DNA from: UBA7803 sp963822255
GTDB taxonomy: Bacteria; Pseudomonadota; Gammaproteobacteria; Pseudomonadales; Azotimanducaceae
Assembly: GCA_963822255.1 (NCBI GenBank)
Contig: CAWGGV010000009.1
Location: forward strand, 806,001 to 870,000
Length of the DNA stretch: 64,000 nucleotides
Reading direction: 5' to 3'
Position numbers and translations under genes: made by a program. A model generated the notes under the pieces. It saw only the letters and a list, made by a program, of their open reading frames with translations. It was not told where the DNA came from and searched no databases. Shown here one piece after another: positions 22,148-31,032 of the stretch (positions are counted from its first letter, which is position 1; every line of letters begins with the position of its first letter).

Positions 22148-22383
22148 CGCGGACGGGCGACCCCGCGGCATCGCAAGCCGCTTCCTGCTTCGCGCCCGGC
22201 TTTGCGCGCGCCTGCGCGCCCGGCCTCTGCTCGCGATTGCCGGTACCGGGCAAATGCCCTAAGGTCCATGCCGGTGCTGTCGGTGCGGCGCGAAAACAAC
22301 CCCTCGAACGAGCACCGCAGCAGAACCGGCACGACACCAGAACGCAAAAACTCACGAGCTCGAATCACACACGAGGAGACACC

Positions 22384-22845
22384 ATGAGCGATCCGTCGTC
22401 ACGGCGCCCGGCAGCGCGCCGCTTCAGACATCTCTGGCCGGCGCTGGCGCTGGCGTCGCTGCCAGTCCTGCCGGCCTCGGCCTCCGAGGGCGAGGCCGAC
22501 TACCGCAAGCACGTGATGGAATCCATCGGCGGCCATATGCAAGCGACGGTGGACATCCTGCGCCAGAAGGTGGAGATGACCGATCAGCTTCCCCTGCACG
22601 TGCATGCGCTGGCCGACATGGCGGGCATCGTTCACACGCTGTTTCCCAAGGGTTCTGAAGGCGGTGATGCGCTGCCGGCGATCTGGGAACATCCGGAGGA
22701 CTTCGCCGCCAAGGTCGATGCGTTGGAGAAGTCAGCCGCCAACCTGCGCGAAGTGGTGGACAACGGCGGCAGCATCGGCCCGGCGGTTCAGAAGGTGGGA
22801 CAGGCCTGCAAGAGCTGCCACGACGACTACCGGAAGGAGGACTGA
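22384..22845 (+). CDS. Cytochrome c' type periplasmic haem protein
   Basis: 153 aa. The signal peptide runs to about residue 36 (PVLPASASEG) and the mature part is a four-helix bundle. The only haem-binding motif, CKSCH, is near the C-terminus (residues 142-146), as in cytochrome c' and c-556. GAGGAGACACC precedes the ATG. A cytochrome b561-like gene lies immediately downstream on the opposite strand; such pairs are frequent, suggesting electron transfer between them. Confidence 0.85.
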   Translation: MSDPSSRRPAARRFRHLWPALALASLPVLPASASEGEADYRKHVMESIGGHMQATVDILRQKVEMTDQLPLHVHALADMAGIVHTLFPKGSEGGDALPAIWEHPEDFAAKVDALEKSAANLREVVDNGGSIGPAVQKVGQACKSCHDDYRKED

Positions 22846-22896
22846 GCCGGCTCCGGCGCCCGGCGCTGCGCTGCCGAATGCAGGCAACCGCCATCG

Positions 22897-23559
22897 TTAC
22901 ATCAGCGACAACCCCCACCACACCGCGGCGGCGGCCGCCGCCGCGGTGACCAGGCCACGGACGAGCAGGTGCCGTGTCGGCTCGACAGCCAGCCGCTTGC
23001 GGCCGGTGAACATGGACAGCGGCGTCGGGTCGCGGCGCAGGGCGTAGACCGCGTGCGCCAGCAGGTGCACCGCCACCAGAGCCAGCACCACCCACATCAA
23101 CCGGTGGTGCAGACCGGTTAGAGTATCCACAGTGGCATCGTTGGCATGGCGCACCATGGGGCCTTCCGTGAAGATCTCGTCGGTGGTGTACAGCCCCGTG
23201 ACCGCCTGACCGGCGACTGCCAGCACCAGCGCCAGCGCCAGCGCAGCCCCGGGCACGGTCCGCGGCTCGCTCCCCGCGCGGCCGCGAAAGTGGGCGAGAA
23301 ATCTCGACGGTGACGCGCGGAAGCTCGCGAGCCGCGAGTAACGCCCACCCCACAAGGCCCAGCCGAGCCGGAACACAACGAGCCCCAGCGCGCTGTAGCC
23401 GAGCCGCAGGTGCCAGTCCATCAGCGACACGTCTCCCAGCAGCCCGGTGACCAGGGAAGCGGTGACGCTGGCGGCGAACAGCCAATGCCAGATCCTGAGC
23501 GGCCAATCCCAGACCAGGGTGGTAGGTGGTGGCTCTGTGGACCGAAGTGTCACGTTCAC
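22897..23559 (-). CDS. Cytochrome b561-family integral membrane protein
   Basis: About 220 aa with four to five membrane segments. It begins VWDWPLRIWHWLFAASV, where the His of RIWHW is a haem ligand; further candidate ligands are in MDWHLRLGY, LHHRLMWVVLALVAVHLLAH. The GTG start at 23559 follows the stop of the upstream minus-strand gene by 9 bases. It probably accepts electrons from the quinone pool and passes them to the adjacent periplasmic cytochrome c'. Confidence 0.82.
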   Translation of the reverse strand: MNVTLRSTEPPPTTLVWDWPLRIWHWLFAASVTASLVTGLLGDVSLMDWHLRLGYSALGLVVFRLGWALWGGRYSRLASFRASPSRFLAHFRGRAGSEPRTVPGAALALALVLAVAGQAVTGLYTTDEIFTEGPMVRHANDATVDTLTGLHHRLMWVVLALVAVHLLAHAVYALRRDPTPLSMFTGRKRLAVEPTRHLLVRGLVTAAAAAAAVWWGLSLM

Positions 23560-23568
23560 CGGATCGCT

Positions 23569-23935
23569 CTACCGTCCGAGGTAATGGAAGCCGATGGCGT
23601 TGAAGTCGTACCGAGCACCACGGCGGCGGCCACCACGTGCTCAGCCTTCATCCGGCTGCGGACGAATCCGTCGACGAAGCCCGCGCCGCGCCGGCGATCC
23701 ACAGGGCGATAACCATCAAAGGCCAGATTCGTGGCGGCCGGCACGCGCTCCCGCGTAAGCGTTTCCAACAGGCCATTCTCCCACAGGGCAAGGTGGACCT
23801 CCCCGGTTGTCTCGGTGGCAAGCTTACGCGACGCCAGGAGGGCGTTGAAGAGCGGGCAAGCCGGAGGGCCGATGAGCCCGCATCCGTGCGGGGCACGCTC
23901 GAGCATCAGCTCGCTGCCGCCACAGCAGAGCCGTG
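23569..23935 (-). CDS. Unrecognised protein upstream of the cytochrome b gene, one frameshift
   Basis: The minus strand shows coding-like codon use (G/C third positions) with CPLFNALLASRKLATETTGE, EVHLALWENGLLETLTRERV and RRRGAGFVDGFVRSRMKAEH. The track frame runs into a weak tail, but a one-base shift near 23595 gives VVLGYDFNAIGFHYLGR and a stop at 23569. The start is unclear because the upstream part is poor. I do not recognise the family. The position suggests cotranscription with the cytochrome b gene. Confidence 0.4.
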
Positions 23936-23954
23936 CAGCAGCGTGGCCAGGGAC

Positions 23955-23960
23955 TATAAT
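23955..23960 (+). promoter_or_regulatory. Candidate -10 element for the acyltransferase-led lipid operon
   Basis: A perfect TATAAT lies 38 bases before the ATG at 23998. No good -35 is visible 16-18 bases upstream, so this may be an activator-dependent or accidental match. Confidence 0.35.
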
Positions 23961-23997
23961 CGCCGGCTCTGGAACCCGCCGGAGTGCCCCTCCGGCC

Positions 23998-24899
23998 ATG
24001 CCGAGGAGCCTGCCATCGCCGAGAAGCTTCGCCACTACGCCGCAGCAGCACCGGCCGCCCTGATGTGGCTGACCGCGCGCGCCCTGCCGTGCGGCGCCGC
24101 CTCCCGCCTAGGCAGCGCGTTGCTCGGCACGGTGGGGCCGTTGCTGCGCAAGCAGCAACAGGTGCTCCGGAACCTTCGCCGGGTGCTGCCGGAGGCGGAC
24201 GACGCCGAGCTCGCGCGGGTGGCGCGCGGTGTCTGGGGCAACCTCGGGGCGGTGCTGTTCGAATATCCGCACGTCGCGCACATCGTCGACAGTCGGGTCT
24301 CCGTGACCATGGCGCCCGAGGTACGCGCGCACTTCGAGGCCGGGCGGCCGATGGTGTTCGTCACCGGACATCTGGCCAACTGGGAGGTGCTGCCCGACTA
24401 CATCAATCGGCACGTTCAGGGGCTGGTGGTGGTCTACAGTCCTGACGACAATCCGCTCCTCGAACGCATGGTTCAGGGACTACGTGCCAGAATGGGCTGC
24501 GAATACGTGGGCAAGGAGGTGGCCCTCAGGCGCCTGACCAGCCGCTTCCTCGATGGCCGCTCGGTGGGGCTCCTGCCCGACGTGCGGGTGGACAGCGCGC
24601 CGCCTCTGCCGTTGTTCGGCGAGCCGGCGCCCACCACCTTGAGCCCCGGCCGGCTGGCTGCACGGCTGGACTACCCGCTGATACCCGTGCATGCCAGGCG
24701 CCTCGGGCCGGCTCGCTTCGAGATCGCGTTCGAGGCGCCCATCACGCCCCGGTCGTCTCTCACCGGCAAGCACGCCGCCGTGGACGTCATGTGCCAGTTC
24801 AATGCCCGCCTCGAAGCCTGGATCCGCGAGCGCCCCCACGAGTGGCTGTGCACCAAGCGGCGCTGGCCCAAACGGCCGGCCGAGCGCCGGCCCGGCTGA
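23998..24899 (+). CDS. Lipid A biosynthesis-type lauroyl/myristoyl acyltransferase (LpxL/LpxM, LPLAT superfamily)
   Basis: Inner-membrane acyltransferase of about 300 aa. MWLTARALPCGAASRLGSALLG is the N-terminal hydrophobic segment. The catalytic-type motif is GHLANWEVLP, equivalent to the HX4-5D/E box, and LLPDVRVDSAPPLPLFGEPA matches the LPDxR...FFG region. ATG 23998 becomes in frame with the body only if one base is missing just after it (giving M-P-E-E-P-A); the first undisturbed ATG is 24063. It is the first gene of an overlapping operon with lptF, lptG and ceramide genes, so its acceptor may be a sphingolipid or lipid A. Confidence 0.75.
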
Positions 24900-25984
24900 T
24901 GCTCACCCTCGACCGTTACGTGATCCGACAGGTTCTCGTGCCTGCCGTGCTCGGGCTCGCTCTGCTGGTGATGCTGTTCACCGCCTTCACCATGGTGCAG
25001 CTTCTGCGTTCCGCCGCGCTCGGCAATCTGCCCGCCCGGGAAGTGATGGCACTGCTGGTGGCCCACGACCTCTCGGCGATGGAGGTGCTGATGCCGTCGG
25101 CGTTCTTCGCCGCGCTCACCATGGTCGGCTGTAGCTGGCACCGCGAAGGAGAGCCTTACGCCCTGTACGCCAGCGGTGTATCGCCGGACCGGCTGTCCAG
25201 GCCGTTGCGGCTGCTGGCAGTGGCGGTCGCGCTGTGCGTGGGGGTGCTGTCCGCCTACGGCCGGCCGTATTCCTACAACCTGCGCTACGACATCAACGAG
25301 CGGGCCGAGAATCTGACGTCCCGGCACATGGCGCCCCAGCGCTTCTACCGCTGGGACGCGAACTTCGTCATCCAGGCGGAGAACATCCGCCGCCACGCGC
25401 CGAACCTGGCGGAGGTGTTCGCCCGCGCCGAGCCCGACGGCCGCTCGCTGGTGCTGCGCGCCCGCGAGGGCCAGATCAGCGACACCGACGACCAGCGCCG
25501 GCAGACCCTGACCTTCATCAACGGCTCGAGCTACGAGCTCGGCGGCGACGCGCCGGGAGCGGCGGGTCCCCAGCCCGACCGGATCACCCGCTTCGACAGG
25601 CTGGTGTACCGGGTGCAGCGACCGGCCACCGACACCACCACCCAACGCCGGGCCCGCGCCACCGCGGACCTCGCCACCGCCACTTCCCTGAAGGACATCG
25701 CCGAGTTCCAGTGGCGCCTGTGCATGCCGATGATCTCATTCATGGTGGCGCTGGTGGCCATCGAGCTGGGGCGGCTGCGGCCCCGTCAATCACCATATGC
25801 CCGCTTCACCCTGGCCATCGTCATCTACGCGCTGGTCTTCAACCTCAGCAGTCTCAGCACCACCGGCGTGGAGAACGGCCTGCTGCCGCGTTTCCCGGGC
25901 GTCTATACCTCGGTGCTGGTGCTGATCGCCTTTTATCTGCTGCTGCGCCGCGTTCCCCGGCTGACCCTGCGGGAGCCCGCATGA
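24899..25984 (+). CDS. lptF: LPS export permease LptF family
   Basis: 361-aa inner-membrane subunit of an LptB2FG-type lipid extractor. It starts LDRYVIRQVLVPAVLGLALL, as LptF/LptG proteins do, with three membrane segments before a periplasmic beta-jellyroll (about residues 120-265: NERAENLTSRHMAPQRFYRW, VFARAEPDGRSLVLRAREGQ) and three after it (RLCMPMISFMVALVAIEL). It starts at 24899 inside the stop codon of the acyltransferase gene and overlaps lptG by four bases. Usual lptFG loci lie near pepA/holC; here the pair is embedded with ceramide genes, so this may be a paralogous set with another lipid as cargo. Confidence 0.85.
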   Translation: MLTLDRYVIRQVLVPAVLGLALLVMLFTAFTMVQLLRSAALGNLPAREVMALLVAHDLSAMEVLMPSAFFAALTMVGCSWHREGEPYALYASGVSPDRLSRPLRLLAVAVALCVGVLSAYGRPYSYNLRYDINERAENLTSRHMAPQRFYRWDANFVIQAENIRRHAPNLAEVFARAEPDGRSLVLRAREGQISDTDDQRRQTLTFINGSSYELGGDAPGAAGPQPDRITRFDRLVYRVQRPATDTTTQRRARATADLATATSLKDIAEFQWRLCMPMISFMVALVAIELGRLRPRQSPYARFTLAIVIYALVFNLSSLSTTGVENGLLPRFPGVYTSVLVLIAFYLLLRRVPRLTLREPA

Positions 25985-27057
25985 AAGTGCTCTACCGCTA
26001 CCTGGTGGCAGCCATAGTGCGCGGCTACCTGCTGGTCGCCGCCTCGCTGCTGGCACTGTTCGGGCTGTTCGATTTCATGGACCAGGCCGGCGACATCGGC
26101 GAGGCCAAGTTCGGCACCGGCGACGCTGTGGCGGTGGTCGCTCTGAATCTGCCGGTACGGCTGGTGGACCTGTCGCCGTTCATCGCCCTCCTCGGGGTCG
26201 TCTACGGGCTCAGCACCTTCGTGCGCAGCAACGAGCTGATGGCCATGAGGGCGGCGGCGGTCACGCCTGTGCGTCTCGCCGCGGTGGCCGGCCTCACCAC
26301 CGCCGGCTTCTTCGCGGTGCTGGCAGGCCTCGAGCTGGTGGCCCGGCCCATGGCTCAGCAGGCCCACCTCCTGCACATGACCCAGACCTCCCGGGACGGT
26401 GCGCTGTTCTCGCGGGAAGGGATCTGGGTCGAGCACGCCGGGCTGTACGTGAACATCGAGTCACTGGCCCGGGGTGGCGCGCCTGCGGGCATTCACATGT
26501 ACGACTTCGGCGACGACACGGTGCTGGACAGCTATCTGGAGGCGTCACGGGCAGAGCTCAGGGCGGAAGGCTCCTGGGAGCTCTACCACGTGGTGGAGAA
26601 GCGCTACCGGAGCGACGGCACCGTGGACACCCACGTGCGGCCCACCATGGAGTGGACGCCACCCTGGCGGCAGACCACGGCGCTTTACGAGCTGCCGCTG
26701 GAGAGCCTGTCGCTCGCGGAAATCAATGAGCAGCGCCACTACCTGGCCAGCGAATCCCATCCCGCAGGTCTGTACGGGATGGAGTTCTGGCGGCGGGTGC
26801 TCACCCCGGCCGCCGGCATCGTGTTCGCGCTGTTCGGCTCACCGTTCGTGCTCGGCGTCGGCCCCCGCGCCAGCATGGGCGCCGCAGTGAGCCTGGGAAT
26901 CGCCAACGCCCTTGTCATGTTTCTGGTGCAGCAGATCGGCACCAACGCCATCTACCTGGCGACACGATCGCCGCTGCTGGCGGTGGCCGCGCCTATTGCT
27001 TTGGTGTTCGGGGTGGCCGCCGTATTGATCCGACGGGTCAACGGCGCGCCCCGCTGA
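25981..27057 (+). CDS. lptG: LPS export permease LptG family
   Basis: 358-aa partner of LptF. MKVLYRYLVAAIVRGYLLVA opens the protein; PFIALLGVVYGLSTFVRSNELMAMRAAAVTP is the coupling region facing the ATPase. The periplasmic jellyroll contains SREGIWVEHAGLYVNIESLA, and the C-terminal membrane half carries EFWRRVLTPAAGIVFALFGSPFVLG. ATGA overlap with lptF. No lptA, lptB or lptC is adjacent, so the ATPase and bridge must come from elsewhere. Confidence 0.85.
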   Translation: MKVLYRYLVAAIVRGYLLVAASLLALFGLFDFMDQAGDIGEAKFGTGDAVAVVALNLPVRLVDLSPFIALLGVVYGLSTFVRSNELMAMRAAAVTPVRLAAVAGLTTAGFFAVLAGLELVARPMAQQAHLLHMTQTSRDGALFSREGIWVEHAGLYVNIESLARGGAPAGIHMYDFGDDTVLDSYLEASRAELRAEGSWELYHVVEKRYRSDGTVDTHVRPTMEWTPPWRQTTALYELPLESLSLAEINEQRHYLASESHPAGLYGMEFWRRVLTPAAGIVFALFGSPFVLGVGPRASMGAAVSLGIANALVMFLVQQIGTNAIYLATRSPLLAVAAPIALVFGVAAVLIRRVNGAPR

Positions 27058-27064
27058 CGGTCCA

Positions 27065-27104
27065 CGGCCGCAGCCGAGTGACACACCTCGGTCCTCCGCG
27101 GCCG
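27065..27104. repeat. Nested inverted repeat between lptG and the ABC exporter gene
   Basis: CGGCCGC...GCGGCCG encloses CCGAG...CTCGG, forming a two-part stem of about 12 bp. No T-tract follows. It lies in the only sizeable gap (141 bases) of the operon and could be an attenuator or an mRNA processing site. Confidence 0.45.
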
Positions 27105-27198
27105 CGGCCTTCGATTGACGAGGCAGAAGTGTAACAATGGCCGGCTCGGATCCCGCCTTGCCGCCGCCGTTCTGCAACCGCGGCTCACCCGGTACCGC

Positions 27199-28977
27199 AT
27201 GAAGCTGATCAGACAATTTGTGGTCGCCCATCCCTGGCAGAGCCTGGCGCTGATGACCCTGCTGCTGCTCGCGGGGCTCGCCGACGGCATCGGGTTGTCG
27301 GCCATGCTGCCGATGCTGAACATCGCCTTCCACAGCGGTGGCGCCGGACCCATGACCGCGGACACCAGCGGCGCCGCAGCGGACGACGATGTCAGCGGCT
27401 TCGTCCTGAATCTGCTCGGCACGCTCCACCTGGCGCCAACACTCGGTGTGCTGCTGTCCGTGATCGTCGTGGGCATCGGCGCCAAGAGCCTGCTGGTGTT
27501 CGTGGCCGAGCAACGCATCGGCTATCTGGCCGCCGATGTGGCCACCCGCCTGCGCCTGGACCTGCTCGGCGCCGTCACCGCATCGAGCTGGCTGTTCTAC
27601 GTCCGGCAGTCCGTCGGGCGGCTCGCCAATGCCATGGCCACCGAGGCGTGGCGGGCGTCCAATGCCTACGTGTACGGCATCCGCCTCGCGGTGGCGTCTA
27701 TCGAGACCGTGGTGTACGTCGTGTTGGCGCTGCTGGTGTCGTGGGGGGCAACCCTCACCTGTCTGGTGGCCGGCGCCGTCGTCTGGGCCATTTCCCATCG
27801 GTTCGTCAGGATCTCCCGCTATGCCGGCACCGGCCAGACCCGCGGTTATCGCTTGCTGCTGACGTCGCTCAGCGACGTTCTGTTGTCGATCAAGACCCTG
27901 AAGTCCATGGGCCGGGAAGGCTCGGCCCAGGCACTGGTGGCGCGGGAATCCAACGAGCTGCGCCGCGACCTGCGCCGGGAGGTGCTGGGCAACGCGGGCC
28001 TCGACGCTGCTCAGGAACCCCTCTACACGCTGGTGATCGTGGCCGGCGTCTACCTGGCGCTGGTGCATTTCCACATGGAGCTAGCCACGGTGACGTTCCT
28101 CACCCTGGTGCTGGCGCGGTTGCTGAAACGCGGAAGCCAGGTACAGAAGGCCTATCAGCGGATGATCACCTGCGAGTCCGCCTACTGGTCCCTGCAGGAG
28201 ACCATCGGCGACGCCCGGCGCCAGGCGGAGCGGGTAGAAGGCGACCGGCCGCCACGTTTCGAGCGATCCATCGTGCTCCAGGACGTATCGTTCGGCTATG
28301 ACGAAGGCGCGGTGATCGAAGGTGCCAGCCTTACCGTCCCGTGGGGCCGGATCACCTGCCTGACCGGGGAATCGGGCAGCGGCAAATCCACCATCGCCGA
28401 CTTGGTGATCGGCCTGATCGGGCCTCAGCGAGGCCGGATCCTGGTGGACGGTGTGGATCTTCACGAGGTGGACCTGGGGGCGTGGCGTAGAACCATCGGC
28501 TATGTACCTCAGGACAACCTGCTGCTCCACGACACCGTGATCGCCAACGTCACCCTCGGCGACGAGAGCCTGACCGGCGAGGACGTCCAGCAGGCGTTGG
28601 CAGCCGCCGGCGCCGCAGAGTTCGTGACGGCTCTGCCCGAGGGGGTCGACACGGTGGTGGGCGAGCGCGGGGCGCGCCTCTCCGGCGGTCAGCGCCAGCG
28701 CATCATGATCGCCCGGGCGCTGGCCCACCGGCCGAGCCTCCTGGTGCTGGACGAAGCCACCAGCGCGCTCGACCCGGCGAGCGAAGCGGGCATCTGCGAC
28801 ACTCTGGCGGGCCTCAGAGGGTCGCTGACCATTCTGGCGGTCACTCACCAGTCAGCCCTGCGGCGCATCGCCGACCGGGTTTACGAGGTGGACCGGGGCA
28901 GGGTCCATCTGCTGCAGGGCAGCTCAGGCGAGGAGCCGGTCTCTGGCGGCTCCGACAACGCAAGGAGGCAGGCGTGA
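27199..28977 (+). CDS. MsbA-like ABC exporter, fused membrane and ATPase domains
   Basis: 592 aa. Six membrane helices fill residues 1-320 (MKLIRQFVVAHPWQSLALMT and following), and the ATPase domain fills residues 350-575. Walker A is GESGSGKST, the Q loop sits in GYVPQDNLLLHD, the signature is LSGGQRQR, Walker B is LLVLDEATSALD and the switch is AVTHQSAL. ATG 27199 is chosen over 27115, which precedes the likely membrane start. Proteins of this class flip lipids or export glycoconjugates. Between lptG and the ceramide synthase-like gene, a sphingolipid or lipid A precursor is a reasonable cargo, by inference. Confidence 0.82.
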   Translation: MKLIRQFVVAHPWQSLALMTLLLLAGLADGIGLSAMLPMLNIAFHSGGAGPMTADTSGAAADDDVSGFVLNLLGTLHLAPTLGVLLSVIVVGIGAKSLLVFVAEQRIGYLAADVATRLRLDLLGAVTASSWLFYVRQSVGRLANAMATEAWRASNAYVYGIRLAVASIETVVYVVLALLVSWGATLTCLVAGAVVWAISHRFVRISRYAGTGQTRGYRLLLTSLSDVLLSIKTLKSMGREGSAQALVARESNELRRDLRREVLGNAGLDAAQEPLYTLVIVAGVYLALVHFHMELATVTFLTLVLARLLKRGSQVQKAYQRMITCESAYWSLQETIGDARRQAERVEGDRPPRFERSIVLQDVSFGYDEGAVIEGASLTVPWGRITCLTGESGSGKSTIADLVIGLIGPQRGRILVDGVDLHEVDLGAWRRTIGYVPQDNLLLHDTVIANVTLGDESLTGEDVQQALAAAGAAEFVTALPEGVDTVVGERGARLSGGQRQRIMIARALAHRPSLLVLDEATSALDPASEAGICDTLAGLRGSLTILAVTHQSALRRIADRVYEVDRGRVHLLQGSSGEEPVSGGSDNARRQA

Positions 28978-30155
28978 ACGACTCTACCGCCGCAGATCGC
29001 GGCACCACGAACGCTCCCGCGGACGGTACCGTGCACGTGGAGCCGGTGTCCGGCAATCGCGGGCTCAACGACTTTCTCAAGGTGCCGTTTCCGCTGTACG
29101 CCGGCGATCCGTACTGGATCCCGCCTCTGTTCTTCGAACGCCGCGACGCGGTCTCGCCGAAACATCCGTTCTTCGCCCATGCCGACTGGCAGGCCTGGGT
29201 GGCGTATCAGGGGGGGGCGCCCATCGGCCGGATCTCGGCGCAGATCGATCGCCTGCACGAGGAGCGCTACGGTGAGCGGGCCGGCTACTTCGGCATGATC
29301 GAGGCACCGGACGCCCACGCCGTGTTCGCCGCTTTGTTCGACGCCGCCGAGTCGTGGCTGCGCGAGCGCCGGGCGGTGCGAGCGGTGGGGCCGTTCAACC
29401 TCGGCATCAATCAGGAGCTCGGCATCCTGGTGGACGGCTTCGACACGCCGCCTTACTTCATGATGCCGCACTCGCGTCCCTACTACGGCGCCGCCGTGGA
29501 AGCGTGCGGCTACCGAGGGGTCCAGGACCTGCTGGCCTACGTGATGAACCCGGACTTCGAGCCGCCGCCGGTGATGGCCGCGCTGATCAAGCGCCTCATG
29601 GCCCGGGACGTGAGGCTGCGCCCGCTCAACCGTAAGCGCAAAGACGCCGAACTCGAGATCCTGCGCGACATCTTCAACGACGCCTGGTCGGAGAACTGGG
29701 GTTTCGTGCCGTTCACGGCGGAAGAGTTCCGCGCCGTGGGTCACGAGATGCTGATGCTCATTCCCGACGAGTTCATCCACATCGCCGAGGTGAACGGGCG
29801 GCCGGCCGCGTTCATCGTGCTGCTGCCCAACATCAACGAGGCCATCGCCGATCTGGGCGGGCGGCTGTTGCCGTTCGGCTGGGCAAAGCTCCTGTGGCGG
29901 CTGAAGGTGCGCTATCCGGGCAGCGGCCGGGTGCCGCTGATGGGCGTGCGCCGCGAGTTCCACAACACCCGCCTTGGACCGGGCCTCGCTTTCGTGGTGA
30001 TGGAAGCCGCCCGGCAGGCCGCCGTCAACGCCGGCATGCGGGAGGTGGAGATGTCATGGATCCTCGACGACAACATGGGCATGCGCAACATCATCGAGAG
30101 CATCGGCGGCAGGGTCAGCAAGCGCTACCGCATGTATTCGAAGGCACTGGGATAA
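28974..30155 (+). CDS. GNAT-fold acyltransferase, probable bacterial ceramide synthase (bCerS-like)
   Basis: 393 aa with a GTG start overlapping the exporter stop. It has the features of the large GNAT-like proteins found in bacterial sphingolipid clusters: FLKVPFPLYAGDPYWIPPL near residue 35, GRISAQIDRLHEERYGE, a mid-section GPFNLGINQELGILVDGFDT and the C-terminal EVEMSWILDDNMGMRNIIES. In Caulobacter the ceramide synthase is an acyltransferase of this kind in the same genomic setting, so N-acylation of a sphingoid base with acyl-CoA is the likely reaction. The assignment rests on context plus recalled family features and was not checked by alignment. Confidence 0.65.
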   Translation: MNDSTAADRGTTNAPADGTVHVEPVSGNRGLNDFLKVPFPLYAGDPYWIPPLFFERRDAVSPKHPFFAHADWQAWVAYQGGAPIGRISAQIDRLHEERYGERAGYFGMIEAPDAHAVFAALFDAAESWLRERRAVRAVGPFNLGINQELGILVDGFDTPPYFMMPHSRPYYGAAVEACGYRGVQDLLAYVMNPDFEPPPVMAALIKRLMARDVRLRPLNRKRKDAELEILRDIFNDAWSENWGFVPFTAEEFRAVGHEMLMLIPDEFIHIAEVNGRPAAFIVLLPNINEAIADLGGRLLPFGWAKLLWRLKVRYPGSGRVPLMGVRREFHNTRLGPGLAFVVMEAARQAAVNAGMREVEMSWILDDNMGMRNIIESIGGRVSKRYRMYSKALG

Positions 30156-30162
30156 GCCGCAG

Positions 30163-31032
30163 GTGAATGGCAGGTTCCGCGCCGTCGTGCTGGCCGGTGA
30201 GCGTCCGGGCGGCAGCGCTCTGGGCCGCTCGCTGGGGGTGCCCGCCGCCGTGCTTGCGCCGCTCGCCGGCCGTCCTTGCCTCGAGCGGGTGCTGGACGCG
30301 CTGGCGGGCGCCTCCCAGGTGGCCGGTGTAAAGGTCGCCGGTCCGGCCGGGGCCGTGGTCGCCGGCAACAGCACGCTGGCGCGGCTGCTGGCCCGCGACG
30401 GTGTGGAGTGGGTCGAGCCGGCGTCCGGGCCTGCGGCCAGCGCGCTCGTCGCGGCGCGCGCCTGGAACGAGTACCCGCAACTGCTGACCAGCGGCGATCA
30501 CGGGCTGCTCGACGCCGCCATCGTGGACGATTTCTGCGAGCGCGCACGGCAGGCGCCGGCCGACGTCGTGGTCGGCCTGGTACCGTACCAGACGGTGGCC
30601 GAGGCGTTCCCGGCGTCGCGCCGCACGGTGCTGCGGTTCGCCGACGGCGCGTTCTGCGGCAGCAACCTGTTCGCCCTGTTGACACCGCAGAGCGGGCGGG
30701 CGCTCGACTTCTGGCGTTCCGTGGAGGCCAACCGCAAGCGCCCCTGGAAGATCGTCCGGCGGCTGGGTCTTACCACGCTTCTTCGTTACCTGGGCCGCCG
30801 CCTGCCGATAGCCCGCACCTTCCAGGTGCTGTCGGCGCGGGCCGGCTGCCGGGTCGCCTGGGTGCCGGTATCGTCCGCGCGGGCGGCCGTGGACGTGGAC
30901 TCCGTCGAGGACTGGCAGCTGGCCGACCAACTGCTCGGCGGTGCCGGAGACTCCGCTGCGACGGCAGGCGCCGCGGACAGCAATGCGGCCGCCACGGGGA
31001 CAGGCAGCCACGGAGGCGGATTCCGATCGTGA
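30163..31032 (+). CDS. MobA/NTP-transferase-like protein of the sphingolipid operon
   Basis: 289 aa, GTG start with AGCCGCAG-type weak ribosome site. The N-terminus VVLAGERPGG is a nucleotide-binding loop of the GT-A/nucleotidyltransferase fold, PAAVLAPLAGRPCLERVLDAL follows as in MobA-like proteins, and LLTSGDHGLL provides the acidic metal-binding step. The C-terminal 45 residues are Ala/Gly-rich and disordered. In Caulobacter, proteins needed to build the ceramide headgroup are encoded beside the ceramide kinase; this protein may have such a role. The stop overlaps the kinase start. Confidence 0.55.
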   Translation: MNGRFRAVVLAGERPGGSALGRSLGVPAAVLAPLAGRPCLERVLDALAGASQVAGVKVAGPAGAVVAGNSTLARLLARDGVEWVEPASGPAASALVAARAWNEYPQLLTSGDHGLLDAAIVDDFCERARQAPADVVVGLVPYQTVAEAFPASRRTVLRFADGAFCGSNLFALLTPQSGRALDFWRSVEANRKRPWKIVRRLGLTTLLRYLGRRLPIARTFQVLSARAGCRVAWVPVSSARAAVDVDSVEDWQLADQLLGGAGDSAATAGAADSNAAATGTGSHGGGFRS

